Assembly (NCBI RefSeq): GCF_034190915.1
Contig: NW_026947484.1
Coordinates: forward strand, 187,978,982-188,042,981
Direction of reading: 5' to 3'
DNA from: Cavia porcellus
Taxonomy: Eukaryota; Chordata; Mammalia; Rodentia; Caviidae
DNA length: 64,000 nucleotides
Below are positions 42,891-54,922 of the stretch, in pieces; the first letter of the stretch is position 1, and the number at the start of each line of letters is the position of its first letter. A program made the translations under genes and the position numbers. The notes under the pieces are model-generated. The model saw only the letters and a program-made list of their open reading frames with translations, did no database searches and had not been told where the DNA came from.

Positions 42891-44913
42891 AAGTCCCCGT
42901 CTCAGGTTCTACATCTGGGGAACGGAACCTGTGATCCCCCTTAATCCTTCACTTCTCCTGGTTCCACAGAACATCTCTCTCTGGCAAAGTCTCTTGACCT
43001 GGATAGACAAAGCCAAGGCTAGAGAAACCACTGACTTTGGATAACATCAGTGCAGAACTGAATTCTTGGAAATTAGGAAGGTGAACGTATCAAAAATTCC
43101 TGGACCCATGGTCTCCTTTAGGGAGACCCTACCTTCATCTGTCCATGACAGAGTTGGTTGATGGCGTAGAGTCTGAGTCTTGATTTAACATGTCAGAACA
43201 TGTGTAAATGACCCATCCATGGGTGAAATGACCTATCCATGACTCAGCTTTGGTGTTTTCACAATCCTGACATTCTTACGCAATTCGAACAATACTGAAT
43301 CTGCTGTTTGGCACAAGATAGTGCTCGCTAAACTGTTGCTATTAGTAGTGCTTGTTATATCCAAGTGTAGCAAATAACATCTGATTCTCTTGATAACATA
43401 GGGTTGATTGTGAAGACCATGTCCTACAGGGCACTCAACTCAAATGGGTTCAGCACAAGACCCTAATGATGGGGTGAGTTGCCTCATACTGTAGTTATCT
43501 GTCACTCACAAGGAAGAAGAAGCAAGGGAAGACATTTATCCATCTGCCAGTAGCAGATAACTTCCAGCCATCATCTCTTGGATCAGATACTGGGATGTTG
43601 TAAAAGAGGTTAGGTGACAGCTTGGGACATGCCAGTCTCTAAGAGGTAATTCCTAGACCTGAGATCTATGAGTCTTTGGAAACAGTGACATCCCACATTT
43701 ATATGCCTGGTGGCCACTCTGGTGCCAGAGCTTGTCAAATGATTCCAGAACAATGTCACAAAGCTTCACTCCCATACTTTTCACAGCCATACATACTTCT
43801 CAGACCAATGAGATGGGCACTTAAAGTCTTCCTGGCCCTTGAGTCCTCCAACACAGATAGAATGAAACCACGCCCCTCTCCCCTTCCTTGTCACATGTGC
43901 TTTCCCTCCTTTTGGTGGCTCAGCTGAGCTGCAGACCAAGGCTGGAGTGTACTCAGTTGTGTCACGGAAGGAACCGACTTGCTGTTTCCTCTCCCACAAC
44001 TGTCGAAAGTGTGCCCAGGAGCCCTCATTTCACATAAGACGTGATTGCAGTGTCTTTGCCCACAATCAAAAAGCCACATAGTTGGAAGAGACTGGGATGC
44101 CTCCTGCAAACCTTACAGACCCACATGTCTGCCTAAGCCAGTCACAAACCTCCCCCAGGGAGAGCACACTTGTGGCTGATTTTCTCAGACATTAGAAGAC
44201 ACTCCTCGTCTTTCTGTGACTTTTTCCCATCAGTTCTGGTTTTCTCAGTGATGGCACACAAGGGGCCAGTCATGTTGGAAGGCAGGAGCAAAGGGGTGCA
44301 GGAAGGCTGTGGGGATGAAGCAAGAGGTACATCCACAGGTGGTGAGCAGCTTCAGAGAGAAAACTGTCAGGGGTGTGCACAGTTTAAAAGGAACCTGAAG
44401 AATGAATGCTTTTAAAATTTCTGATTTGAGTTTCTCCTGAGCTTTCTGAAAAGCCTGTCCATCCCAAATGAAGTGTTCTCTGAGAACTGCAGAGTGCCAG
44501 GACACTGCGTTACGCACTGTGCTGATCAGAGGGAGGTGATCAGGGAGGGAGGGAACAAAAACTGGGGCACAGGATCAGTGGAAAGGACTGGGTCTTTTTT
44601 ACTAGAAGAATGGGTTTGGATGTGAAAGTAGACACCTCTGAAGATCTTTCTTAGGGAAAGAAGATTGAACCCATTCCAAATGGAACCAGGAATTAGACTC
44701 AGGATAAATGGTAGTATCAGAACATCAGAGTAGTCAAAAATGTCCTATTCAACAGAGCTATCTCACTTTGGTAGGGCAGTGAGAGGTCCCTGTCACTAAA
44801 CATGTCCAAGCTACTGATTAGAATCAAACACCAGCTGGAAGTTAGACTTCATGTCTTTTTTATTGCAGAGAATTCATGAGTTTTCCTTCATTACCACCAC
44901 CTCCAAGCTCCAA
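42891..44913. other. no feature recognised
   Basis: Unassigned sequence. Short frames on both strands have no recognisable products. Confidence 0.4.
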
Positions 44914-44927
44914 CAGACAGACAGACA

Positions 44928-44969
<42 letters not shown>

Positions 44970-44981
44970 CACGCACACAGC
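44914..44981. repeat. (CAGA)n(CA)n microsatellite
   Basis: CAGA units pass into a long CA tract with two GCA variants. The 205-codon plus-strand frame at 44851-45468 and the 144-codon minus frame run through it. Confidence 0.95.
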
Positions 44982-45654
44982 CACTGAAGGCCAAGGGCAG
45001 TGCACCCAGGTAGGGTATGCGTCTCTTGCTTGGCTTAGCTTTGGTTGCCCAGCAATTTTCTCATCACTGACTTGGTTGTCAGCAAGAAAGAAAAGCCTTC
45101 CCTCTCTCCTTGGGAGGAACAGAGCAGATTGCCTGGATCTGCTCATACTGCCCTGGCTCTGGTCTCCGCACCAAACGTGTTCCTTCTGCGCAGTCTGTTC
45201 CCGTTTTGACAATGCAGAGGGAAGAAGAGCTGGAGAACGTGCCACAGCCAAGAGTAGGGGAGAGGCTGGGTGGGGCCTCTCCTGGGACAGGATGGCTCCC
45301 GTTTGCATTCAAGAGGGCCTGAAAGCAGAAAGTTGGGCTGGGTCAGCACCTATCTTCAAGCTTCTTTCAACCAGGAACTGCTACCTACAGCAGTCACTCA
45401 GCCTTTCCCCAGGGCAGAGCCTGAAAGGGTCTCGGGAAGAACTTCTAGCCCAGCGTGCTGGAGATTAAAATAATAAGTTAATTATTCGCTGCCTGAGAAA
45501 TGAGATTATGCTCTGATGTTTGAGGATATACTAGACCCTCTGCTTTCTTAAAATTCAGAAAATGTTTTTGACTAAAGGATCACGCACAAGATTTTTGACT
45601 AGTTCATCGTATATCACGTGACCAGCCAACAGCAAGTGGGGTACCACTCAGCAG
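44982..45654. other. GC-rich, unassigned
   Basis: Many overlapping frames in four reading frames show a stop-poor composition. None has a recognisable domain. Confidence 0.35.
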
Positions 45655-45960
45655 GGACTTAGTGACCATCCACTTTGTGTGGGGCTGTGTAATCAGATTC
45701 TAGTTGCAAAGGTGGGAAAGATCTAGAACTTGCCTTTAAGAAGTGTATAGTCCAATGGGAGACCATCAGAAACAACAAATTAAAAACTAGGGCTTCCGCA
45801 GGATGCTGTGAGCACCATAACTACCTGGGAGCATCATTGGTGGCTTTCTCAAGGCAAGGATGTGTGAGATGAGACAAGTTTTCAAGGATTTCATGAAGCA
45901 GCAAATATCAGAAGTCAGGGATGGATGCTCTCTATAGTCGAAGGTACCTGGGGGAAATGT
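45655..45960 (+). mobile_element. L2 LINE fragment
   Basis: 'ggtgggaaagatctagaacttgcctttaagaagtgtatagtccaatgggagacc', 'caaggatgtgtgagatgagacaagttttcaaggatt' fit the L2 region 'cctgccctcatggagcttacagtc...gaggtgacatttgagc'. Confidence 0.55.
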
Positions 45961-46571
45961 GGGAAAGCTCTGCTTGCTAAGGAACCCTGCGTACTTTGTT
46001 GGCCACAGTTACCAGCAGGCAGAGATATGAACAAGATGAGTCTAAAGGAATGGTTTTAACCGGGACCTATTTTGTTTCCTGGGGCCACTTGGTTGTCCGG
46101 AAGGCAGGCACAGCAGAGCCATTGGCATCTAGCAAATGGGAAGAAGCTGGAGATGCTGCTAAGCATCTCCACTGCTCAGGACAGGCGCCACAGAAAGGAT
46201 GCTCTGGGCCGCAGAGTCACAGAGCCGAGCAGGAACCCTGAGCACTGTAGAATGTTCAGCAGGGGAAGCATCCCAGGCCTCCACCCATCAGAGAAGACAG
46301 AAGAATGGAAGTCTGCTGTCTGAGGACCACACAGCAAGGGCGTGCAGTAAGAAAGCCAGGTACTGCAGGGTAGCAGGCCTGCCTGAGGCTCCCTCCCCTG
46401 TGCTCAGCCAGCCTCAGCGTTACTTCAGCACACATTTGACAGGCTTACATCACCTACCTCCCTCCAAATTGTCAGTACACATACTGCAAAAATTCAAGGG
46501 GCCTCAAAAGGAAAGAAAAACTGGAAGGGGGAAAGGAGAAAAGGAAGAAGGGAAAAGATCGTATGCATATA
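45961..46571. other. no feature recognised
   Basis: Frames 45996-46241, 46072-46323 and 46199-46639 overlap in three phases and are not gene-like. Confidence 0.4.
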
Positions 46572-46632
46572 GGCACACACACCCTCACACACACCCTCAC
46601 ACACACACACACACACACACATACACACACAC
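46572..46632. repeat. (CA)n microsatellite
   Basis: CA tract beginning with CACACACCCT repeats. Confidence 0.95.
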
Positions 46633-48441
46633 GAAATAGGCTACTATACTACTAATCTCTGTTAGTTCATCAGAAAGAACAGTTGTGTTTGATTATCTGA
46701 TCATTTTTTATGTCTAAATCTTGTAACCTGAACAGCTACTTCTAGGATAATAATATGTAATACATTAACTAGCGTTAATTTCTTTTTTAAAAAATTCTGT
46801 ATCATTTCTATCCTTTTCTCTGTTTTGCTATTTAAAATAAATTTTAAAAATTTGAGGGGCTTCATCTAACAGTACCCACTGATGGGCCATGTTCATCCCT
46901 CATCTTGTTTTACTCATTGTAAAAAGAGCAAAATGAAGCTCAGTGGCATTCCGCAATCTGGGAATTATTTATTTATAACATGAGCTGGGTTTCAAGTGAT
47001 CCAAGGACCCATTCATTTGGACACAGAAGATGCTGGGAATATCTACATCCTGCAGTCCTGAAAAGCAGGACTCGTTTCTGGCTCTCTGGATTCAAATCTG
47101 TGGAGCCTAGGGAGCAGGAACATCTCCTTGGCTTCCCTCTGACCTGAGTTGTGACACTCACATACCCTGCTGACCACAGGAGACCTCTTGCTCCCAGAGG
47201 ACAGCTGCTCAGCTCATGTTCCCTGGCCAGGAGGTGCTCCTGACCCTGTGATCCAGCCCTGCTTCCAAAGTGGCAGATGGGCACAAGTGCCTGTCGCAGA
47301 GGTGCTCCCCCTTTGGCCAGGTGTGTCTGACCATTAATCACCTCGTGCAGGACAGCACCAGTCAGCTGAGGGGTGGGCTCCTTCCAAGTAGAACCCCCAA
47401 ATCTGCTGATCTGTGATATCACTGTCCTCAGGGGCAGCATGGATAAACCATGCCAGGTCACTCAGGCTGAAACAGTCTCATAATCCACAGGGTTGTTCTA
47501 TCAGCTTACTCAAGGATTGTTTGTCTGTGGCTGAGAAGGTTATAATATGACAGTCTTCTGCCTCAGTGGCTCATTGGAGGCTGATGTCCTGTATTCCCAA
47601 AGCCATCTCAGACTCCTCAGTTATTCAGGAAAAAGACAGCACCTGCTCTCTTCTTTATGTCTAGCAAGCCATTAATCATGAGCTCAAAGAAAACAATAAA
47701 AAGCAATGCATCTTCATCAAATAATAAAACCCTACCTCGTATCAGGTCTACCTGCACTGTTCCAGGGCAGCCCAGAGATTTGCCCCTCTCCCCATCACAC
47801 CTCTTTCTGGTCCTTTGAGTAGTTCCCAGAGCACTGCCTCTCTGTGGCTCCTCCTCCCATCAGCGTGGCCCACCAGCTCCCTCCTGCCACCATGGCTCCA
47901 TCACAGTCCCCTAATACAGCACTGCTCCCTTTCCAGCAGGGTCCAGCCATGCTGCTAAGGTGGAGAGCCCCTGAGTCTTGGCTGAAGAGTGGAGACAATA
48001 AGAGAAAAACAAGAGCAACTGGAAGGGGAATGTGACATCACATGGCAGGGAAGAGATGATGGTGGCTGGATGTGAGCTTACAGTATAAGGCAAAGGAGAG
48101 GAGAAAACTGGGCGTGCTGGAAAGATGGCCAGAGAGGGCTCAAGTACCAGGAGGTGGAAGAGGTGGAAAGGGGTCCTTTCCTGACTTGGGACCTTTAAAA
48201 GGGGGCTACATGAACTTGGCTCTGTCCCGTGGCTCTGGTCCTGGAGACTGCAGGATGGTGGCACTTGTTTCTCCACAGACCAAGCATGTGTATTTCCCAG
48301 GGGAGTGCTGTTGGGGACCCTGGCACCCTCTTGCTTTGTGCTGCTGACAGCACGATTCTCCTCTGCTCAGTGGGTCACGGGCTCAGAGCACAGTAGGTCC
48401 CAGGATGGAGGCCCTGCAGCAAGCCATGGGACATGGTGACA
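46633..48441. other. no feature recognised
   Basis: The longest frame is minus strand 46973-47461 (162 codons). I see no known domain or splice structure in it. Unassigned. Confidence 0.35.
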
Positions 48442-48474
48442 GTGAAGTAACAGTGTCAAGTGCCTGTCTGTGTG

Positions 48475-48532
48475 ATGGCGTTTCTAAAAATACTCCTGGT
48501 GCTGCTGCTCCCAGGGCACCAGCCCAGCCCTC
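48475..48532 (+). CDS. possible signal-peptide first exon (unconfirmed)
   Basis: An ATG with a good Kozak context (G at -3, G at +4) starts MAFLKILLVLLLPGHQPSP, a short basic N-end followed by a leucine core, as in a secretory signal peptide. After 58 coding bases comes CTCGTGAGTG, a strong splice donor. The exon would end in phase 1, the usual phase for signal-peptide exons of small secreted proteins. If unspliced, the frame continues to 48696 with six cysteines after the signal. A second possible GC-type donor (CAGGCAAGT) follows at 48543/48544. I could not find a matching second exon nearby, so this may be chance. Confidence 0.2.
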
Positions 48533-49923
48533 GTGAGTGCCAGGCAAGTAAAACCTGCTTTCTCTGCTGTGCTCAGCCCTCTGAGGCTCAGATCATCACC
48601 TATTCTCATGCTGACTGTCCCACAAGCCACCTGCCTGCTGTCTCTTCTCCAGTGATAGGCCATCAGGTGGTTGCTGAAAAACACAGCACCTGTTAGGAGA
48701 CCATCCCACCCCAAAGCCTACTCATTCCGCATCCAATTACTCAGCATATACCCCGTGTGCATCTTAGGGCCATCTTTTAGGGCCTTGGTTAGGCCAGGGC
48801 TGTGGAAGATGTTGCAAAATGAGCAAAGTCAGACACAAAAGTACATGCTTATAAGTGTATAAATACATTTATGTAGTATTCAAGAATAAGAAAACCTAAC
48901 ACATAATGATGGAAGTCAGAATACTAATTACTTCTTGGACATGGAATATAGCTGGTGAATAAAAGAGGAGATGACATGTTTTCAGGACCTGGAAATGTTT
49001 CATGTCTTGGTCTTGGTGCTGGCCTCAAGGCTGTAATAATACATAAAAATGTACTAAGCAGTACAGTATTAAAAGTTGTATCTTTTACTGTATAGAAAGA
49101 TATTATTTATGCTGCAATCACATTTTAAAATTTATGTAAGTATGATTCTGATTTTATTTTTTAACACTGTGTATGCACCCATGACTCAAGAATGGGTGAG
49201 AAAACTGTGTATCAACATTTTAACATATCTCTGTTGGTGAGCTTATGGTGAAATTTTAATTTTCTTCTTGATACTTTTCTGGGTTTCTCAATTATTCTAC
49301 ACTGAATATATCTTGCTTATATAATGAGATTAAATATGCTAAATGTTATTTTTAAATATTTTAAAAGTGAGAGCCCTTGCGGTGAAATATTGGCCAAGCA
49401 CGAGGCCAGTGGCTGTCTGCCCAGAGGGACAGATCTTGCTCATGAGATTTTGTCCTCTTCTGCAGCAAGGACACCAGCTCAGGAGTCCTCTCCAGGTCTG
49501 TGGGATTTCAGGACAGCTAAATAAAGCTCTTGGCCCACTGCAGGCTGCGAGGTGGGGGTGCTAGAGGAACCCTCGGGCTTTCCTTTCATTCCAGAGGGAC
49601 AAGGTTCCCGGGTTGCTCGTGGGCCTGCCAAGCCCTTCGTCCCAGCCACCGAACCTGCCTGACTCAGAGCCTGCTGTAGTGCCAATCCCGTGCGACCCCC
49701 AGCCCTAGCCTGCCTGGAGGCCTCTTCCGTGGAGGCAGGATCATTTTAGGGTCTTCTATCACGTCCTTTCTATAAGAAGCACAAGTCAGTTTGGGGCCAC
49801 AAGGAAGGGCAGTAAGCTCATGGTGGGGAGAGGAAGAAAGCAAGAGAAAACCAAACCGTGGAAGCTAAGGAATCAAGGAATTGCTCTTGGTCTTGGGGAA
49901 TAGAGTACTTGTGAGACTCTGGA
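48533..49923. other. no feature recognised
   Basis: AT-rich at 48850-49370, GC-richer after. No repeat or gene assigned. Confidence 0.4.
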
Positions 49924-49925
49924 GG

Positions 49926-50012
49926 AGCTGGGGGTAAGCTCAGCAGCATAAGTGCCTACCTTGTAACCGCATGTTCATGAGTTTGATCCCTGGTACCGAT
50001 TAAAAAAAAAAC
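49926..50012 (+). mobile_element. ID SINE
   Basis: 'gagctgggggtaagctcagcagcataagtgcctaccttgtaaccgcatgttcatgagtttgatccctggtac' with a short A-tail. Same subfamily as 22272-22385 but with an A-box base lost. Confidence 0.95.
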
Positions 50013-50141
50013 AAGATTGAGCCTGTGGAAAAGGGTAGGTTTGGAGTTCTGTTTTCATGACATTTGGGGAGAAGGAGACTGGTTTTGTTTCTGGTTTCTG
50101 CCACCCCAATAGGAGCTTTTGGACCCCTATACCAGTCTTAA

Positions 50142-50145
<4 letters not shown>

Positions 50146-50199
<54 letters not shown>
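50146..50199. repeat. (CT)n microsatellite
   Basis: About 25 CT units with one GT interruption. Confidence 0.95.
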
Positions 50200-51005
50200 A
50201 GGTACCACAGCTTGGGATACATTTTTTGTGTATGTTCTCTCACCCCTAACCCTAATTTCTGCATTGGCAAAGCCAGTATGGTCATGTGATAAGTATCAGC
50301 TTGCAATTTGCCAGTATATTGTATGCTACCAGCCTAGATCCTAAAATCACTCCTCATTTCCCTCCTATCCCTTCTCCCCTCCTTTCTCCCTTTCCAGCAT
50401 CCAACACAAAGGCTCCCACAGAGAAGTCATGTGATGGCTTCTCATAGTCAGCCAGTGGCCAACTCTGCCCTATGACACTCACAGCCTCCAGCAGTCACAT
50501 GATCTCCAGCTGCCACCACCTGCCTTCTATTCCCAGCCTTGTACCATCTCCCTGGCAGGCTTCTTGAGCTGATTTGTCACTCTGGGCTACAGCTTGGCAG
50601 ACAATGAGACTGAAGGACAGCAGATCCAGGGCCAAAAGGCTTGGACAGTTCTAGTACCAGCTGACCTCCAAGTGGGAACCCATCCACGAGTCTCCTAGGC
50701 ACTATGTGGTGTGCCTCAAGGGGTATTAGGTGTCTCACTGGCCTGATGCAAAGTGGGATGAAGTTGTTGGCAACAGGTTCCCCAGAGTGAGCTCCAGTTA
50801 GTGACCCCATGAGCAGGAAGCGTGAGTCCCAGGTGCTGACTGAGGCTATGCAAGGCGCCAAGGGCACCAGCCAGTGTGCTTCATGGAAAAGCTGGAAGCC
50901 AGGTGTTGCCAGACCACAAAAAGAGAGAAAGCAAATACAGAAGGGCCCTCCATATGTGCACTCAAAATCAAAAACAAAAAAATACCACACAAACAACACT
51001 AGTAC
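50200..51005. other. no feature recognised
   Basis: CACCCCTAACCCTAATTTC near 50239 is a single telomere-like unit and a half. The frame on the minus strand at 50577-51020 (147 codons) has no recognisable domain. Confidence 0.4.
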
Positions 51006-51140
51006 CGCGGTGGTTCTCAATCAGGAGCTATTTTACCTGTTCTGTCATGCAGGGAACACTTGTCATTGCTTGGCAACATTTTTAGTTGTCAAAGTTAGGG
51101 AGGGCAGAGCATCCTGCAGTGCACAGGAAGCCCGTAGGAA
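51006..51140 (+). mobile_element. MER5-like hAT MITE
   Basis: GCGGTGGTTCTCAATCAGGA, 'ggaacacttgtcattgcttggcaacatttttagttgtc' and 'agcatcctgcagtgcacaggaagcc' match the MER5 consensus from memory. The 3' terminal repeat is missing. Confidence 0.8.
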
Positions 51141-51144
51141 AGGA

Positions 51145-51430
51145 CTTCAGGCCCTACCTGGAATGTTCTCCCCACTTCTGGTTGGCATTCTTCCATCTTT
51201 TTTCAGTCCAGCTGTGACACTTCCTCTTCCAACAAGCTTTCTCTCCATGAAACTCTGTATCCCTCATCCATGGCATAGCACTTAGTTCCTCTGTCACAGA
51301 ACATGGCACAGTTTGGGTGCTGGAATGGTTGGCTTGTGTGCTGTGTCTGCTCCCACCCAGTAGGTTCCCACGGTATTTGAGTCTGTCTCCCCACTGCTTC
51401 TGGTGACCTTGAACAATAGGAGCCACGCCT
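51145..51430 (+). mobile_element. L2 LINE fragment
   Basis: 'ctacctggaatgttctccccac' and 'cagctgtgacacttcctcttccaacaagctttctc' match L2's 'tggaatgctcttccccc...caaatgtcacctcctcagagaggccttccc'. Confidence 0.6.
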
Positions 51431-51482
51431 GATCTCTTTCCAATTATAGAATGAGTAGGCAGATCCAGTTCTCAATCTATAG

Positions 51483-51581
51483 CAGAAGATATTTGGGGAG
51501 CTGAAGGAAATACAGAGAGAAAGGTCAGGAAGTCAACTGACTCTTCAAAAGATGGCAACAGGGACAAGAAAGAGTCTCCAG
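51483..51581 (+). CDS. possible 99-base internal exon (unconfirmed)
   Basis: An acceptor-like 'ttctcaatctatag' precedes it and CCAGGTAAGAAG, a near-ideal donor, follows. The length is a multiple of three. Two of the three plus-strand frames are open: one gives an acidic/basic peptide (KSTDSSKDGNRDKKESP near its end), the other a helix-like peptide (KIFGELKEIQRERSG near its start). I do not recognise either. The minus strand is also open here, which weakens the coding case. No partner exon was found. Confidence 0.2.
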
Positions 51582-51754
51582 GTAAGAAGTCTGAGATGAC
51601 ATCAAAAGGGACATGGCCTACCCATTCCAGACAAGGCCCTGTGGACTCACAGCACACCCCAGAGGGTAAGTGTCACCAAGTGCGTGTAGTGCTTGTTACG
51701 CAGAAGGGGTCATCTAGTCCTTTACTGTAAGCAAAATCACTTGCTTTTTCTCAA

Positions 51755-51865
51755 ATCAACCTCCTGCAGCAGGTGGGGGGGCAAGAAAAATTCCCATTTT
51801 ACAGGTAAGTGAGTGGAAGCTCAAGGAAATAAAGGAATTGCCCCCAAATTTCCAAGTACTGCATC
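51755..51865 (-). mobile_element. MIR-type SINE fragment, antisense
   Basis: 'ttcccattttacaggtaagtgagtggaagctcaaggaaataaaggaattgcccc' resembles antisense MIR. Confidence 0.6.
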
Positions 51866-51949
51866 TAGCACCTTCCTTCTTTGGGCTATGCCATTTAGAA
51901 TCAGTCATCTTTTTCACCCTGCTTTGGGGTCACCGCAGGACTTGCTGAC

Positions 51950-52560
51950 CTGCTTCCCATTGCTATGGGTCAATTTGAATTTTCTTACACATTCAGGGTG
52001 CACTCATTTTTGCCTGGCTTCTTTTACTCAGGGTAATTATTTTGAGGCTCAGATATGTTGTAGCATATATCAAAATGCATTGCTTGGTATTACTGAATAA
52101 CATCCCAGAGGGTGACTCTGTAACAACTGGTTTATTCACTCATCTGCTGATCCACATTGGTCCTCTTTCCAGTTTGGAGCCATTACAAATGCCAACATTT
52201 GTGTAGACATAGCTTTTGACTTTTCTTGGGTAAATACCTAAGAGGGATGGTTGGATGAATTTATATAAAATATTTTAAGAATGAATTTATATGAAGTATT
52301 TTAAGAAACTATCACACTTTTATCCAGAGTAACTGACCATGTCCCTCTCACATCAGCAGTATGTGAGAGTTCTATGCTACATCTTTACCACTGCTAAATA
52401 TGATCAGTTATTGACTTTAGTCCTTTTACTAGGTGTGTGGTAGTATCAAACTACAGTCTTAATTTGCATTTCTCTAATCACTAATGATGTGAAGCATGTT
52501 TTCATGTGCTTGTTTGCTATCCTTACATCTTTTTGGTGAAATGCTTATTGAAAACAGGAT
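51950..52560 (-). mobile_element. L1 3' UTR fragment, antisense
   Basis: 'tcttttactcagggtaattattttgaggc', 'gtagcatatatcaaaatgcattgcttgg', 'tccagtttggagccattacaaatgcc', 'gggtaaatacctaagagggatgg', 'gtatcaaactacagtcttaatttgcatttctctaatcactaatgatg' and 'tttttggtgaaatgc' follow an L1M-type 3' UTR read in reverse, without ORF2. Confidence 0.85.
52255..52306. repeat. 26-bp tandem duplication inside L1 relic
   Basis: Two adjacent 26-base units beginning ATGAATTTATAT and ending TATTTTAAGA differ at two positions. Confidence 0.95.
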
Positions 52561-52596
52561 TTTTGAAAGAGTGTCTTTTTGTTTGTGGTTTGTTTT

Positions 52597-52732
52597 GTTC
52601 TGCTTTTTAGACAGGGACTTGCTGTGTTGTTCATCCTGTCTTTGAATTCATCATGTAGCTTAGGACGATCTCAAATTTGAGATGATCCTCCTGCCTCAGC
52701 TTCTGAGTGCTGTGATTAAGAGCACAAATGCC
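52597..52732 (-). mobile_element. B1 SINE, antisense
   Basis: 'agacagggacttgctgtgttgttcatcctgtctttg', 'atcatgtagcttaggacgatctc', 'gatgatcctcctgcctcagcttctgagtgctgtgatt' is reverse-complement B1, diverged. It contains the 16-base palindrome ATCTCAAATTTGAGAT. Confidence 0.85.
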
Positions 52733-54915
52733 TCATACAGCAGTGCTTGCTTGGCACCTAGACAGTCCTTGAAAGGTTTGCAAAGAGAAAACACATTTCA
52801 TAGAGGGCTACAAGGAGAAAAAATAGAAGACAGGTTTATGGTCAAAGTTGACTTCCTGGAGAGCAATCTCCCCTCACATCCTGGGTGTGGTACTCAGCAC
52901 TCTGGTGGCCATTAAGGAACGCATATCCCCTACCCTGCCATTGTTGAAGTGTATCCAAGCCCAGACACCAAAGGCATCTTAGTGCAGGTGGGGCAGCAGA
53001 CAAAGTAGAAAAAGGAGGTCGACAAGACTGGTGTCCTGTGTTAGGTAGAGAATCCAAGAAACAGTTCCTGAGCCAAAGGGTTTGAAGGGAAGAGATTCCA
53101 CTAAGCACTAGCAGGCACGTTGGGAGGGGAGAGGAGAAGGAAGCTATCCCAGGGTTTGATGATGAGGCTACTATTGTAGACATCTGGAGCTCCACTCTCC
53201 TGGGGACCCCTGGGAGACAATACGAAACGTGTTTCCAGATTTTCTCACACTGACTTCCCACTCCCCTCCCCCAAAGAAAGGAGTGTCCCTCTTGAGGCCA
53301 ATAAGGTACCTTCAGCATATCCTGGAAGGATGAGCACCACATCTGTCAGAGAGCGGCAAATTTTTCCTTAAAGGTTCAGAGAGCAAATATTCTAGATTAA
53401 TGACCTGGGTGGTTTCTGGTGCAATTATTCAGCTCTACTGTTCTAGCTCAGTCACAGACAATTCCTGCCCAAACATGCATGGCTGTGCCCCAGGCAACCA
53501 ACACATGGGCCATCGTTTCAGACCCCGGAGTTATAGATTCAATGCATCCCAATTTGCACATGGAGAATCTAAGAGAGCCAGCAAGAAAAAAGTAGCTGGT
53601 TGTATCACCAGCTAAAGGATCCTCACCTGTCTTTCTGACCAATATCTTTTCTCCACTCTACTTGTTTTTATTGAGGATTTATATGTTTTTGAGGGAACTG
53701 GCAGCTGGAACTACATCAAGAAGTATCTGGGTAACCAAACTTTTTAAATGACAGTGGTTTGTTTCCTCTTGGTCATTAGGGAGTCTCCAGGGACTGAAGT
53801 CTTGCAATCTCCAAGAATGACTGTGAGCAGCTTCCTCTCCCAAGTCACTGAGTACAGCTGCTCTGGAAGCCTCCGCACAGCCCAGCCAGGCCCTCTTTCA
53901 TCAGTCTCGGCTTCAGCAGAGCATTTTCCAGCAGCAGCCACAACGCACAAAGTGAAAAAGCAGTTAGAGCTTTGGATCCTGTAAAAAATCTAAAAATACC
54001 CAGGAATGTGTGCGCATATGTGGCCCTTCTGTGATAAAAACATCTGGGAGGAGATCAAATGCTCCTGCTTTAATTTGCCTAAAAATTCGGCGAGGACCTT
54101 GGAAAGGAAAGGAAATTGGAAGTCACTGACTTCACCGAGGGAAGAACGTCATGAAGTTTTGTTTTTTTAAGACAAAATAAGTTATGCGTATGCAGAATTC
54201 TCCCTGGGGTGAGTCCATCTCCTTGGGGTTCTGGGATTGTTTCTCATAACAGGGGTGGAAATTTCATTGGCTATAGGCTTGAATTCCTGATTTGATGCCT
54301 TTGGTTAAAAAAAATTAAAATGAAAGGAAGATTAAAATGCCAAGTCCTTCGATCAAAACATTTGGAGTACTGATAATGTGGCAACCCCTTAAATGTAAGA
54401 TTTGAAGAAGGGCTGTTATAAATCAGGCATCTGGGAGATGGGGAAATAGAAAGAGCTTTCCTGACATCACAGAGATAGAAGAAGAGGCAGGTCAGACATA
54501 TGGGTCCCAACTCCCAGATGCATTGGGAGGAAGAGTTGGAGTAAAATTTCAATCCTGATTCAGCTACTTCTAAGTCATAGGGTTTTATCTCTGCTCTAAA
54601 GATAACAACGGTAGGAAGCCAGGCTCCAGACCTCTGGATTGTACATAACTGCTGCCTGTGGACCTGAAAGATTGGTGAAGGCAAGTAACTGCCCACGTTC
54701 TCCATTATCAGTCATGGCCCCAAACTCTAACAGAGCATCCCACTAACTAGGCTGGCAGATGTATGAAGCTGTAACTCTGTTTGGCCTCGGCCTGAATTCT
54801 TTTCCAGAGTAGCCTAACTAGCCCATATGGAACTCTTCCCTAAAACTAAGCCCTAAATCTAGGGCAGGGAAAGCAAACCACTTCCTGAAGCTTAGGTTGC
54901 CTGATCAAGCCACTA
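52733..54915. other. mostly unassigned
   Basis: Minus frame 52842-53342 (166 codons) has no recognisable domain. A weak antisense MIR-like stretch lies at about 54445-54545. Near 53985-54080 'ctaaaaatac', 'aggaatgtg' and 'tgataaaa' are MEF2-, TEAD- and GATA-like motifs in unique-looking sequence. Confidence 0.35.
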
Positions 54916-54922
54916 CCCCGTG

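Noticed and set aside
42676..43044. 122-codon frame over CT and CA tracts
   Set aside because: It is kept open by dinucleotide repeats.
44851..45468. 205-codon plus-strand open frame
   Set aside because: It runs through a CA microsatellite and a GC-rich, stop-poor patch with several overlapping frames; no domain or exon structure.
46973..47461. 162-codon minus-strand open frame
   Set aside because: No domain recognised and no transcript signals; kept only as unassigned sequence.
52842..53342. 166-codon minus-strand open frame
   Set aside because: No recognisable domain, no splice structure and ordinary composition; a frame of this length is expected occasionally in 64 kb.
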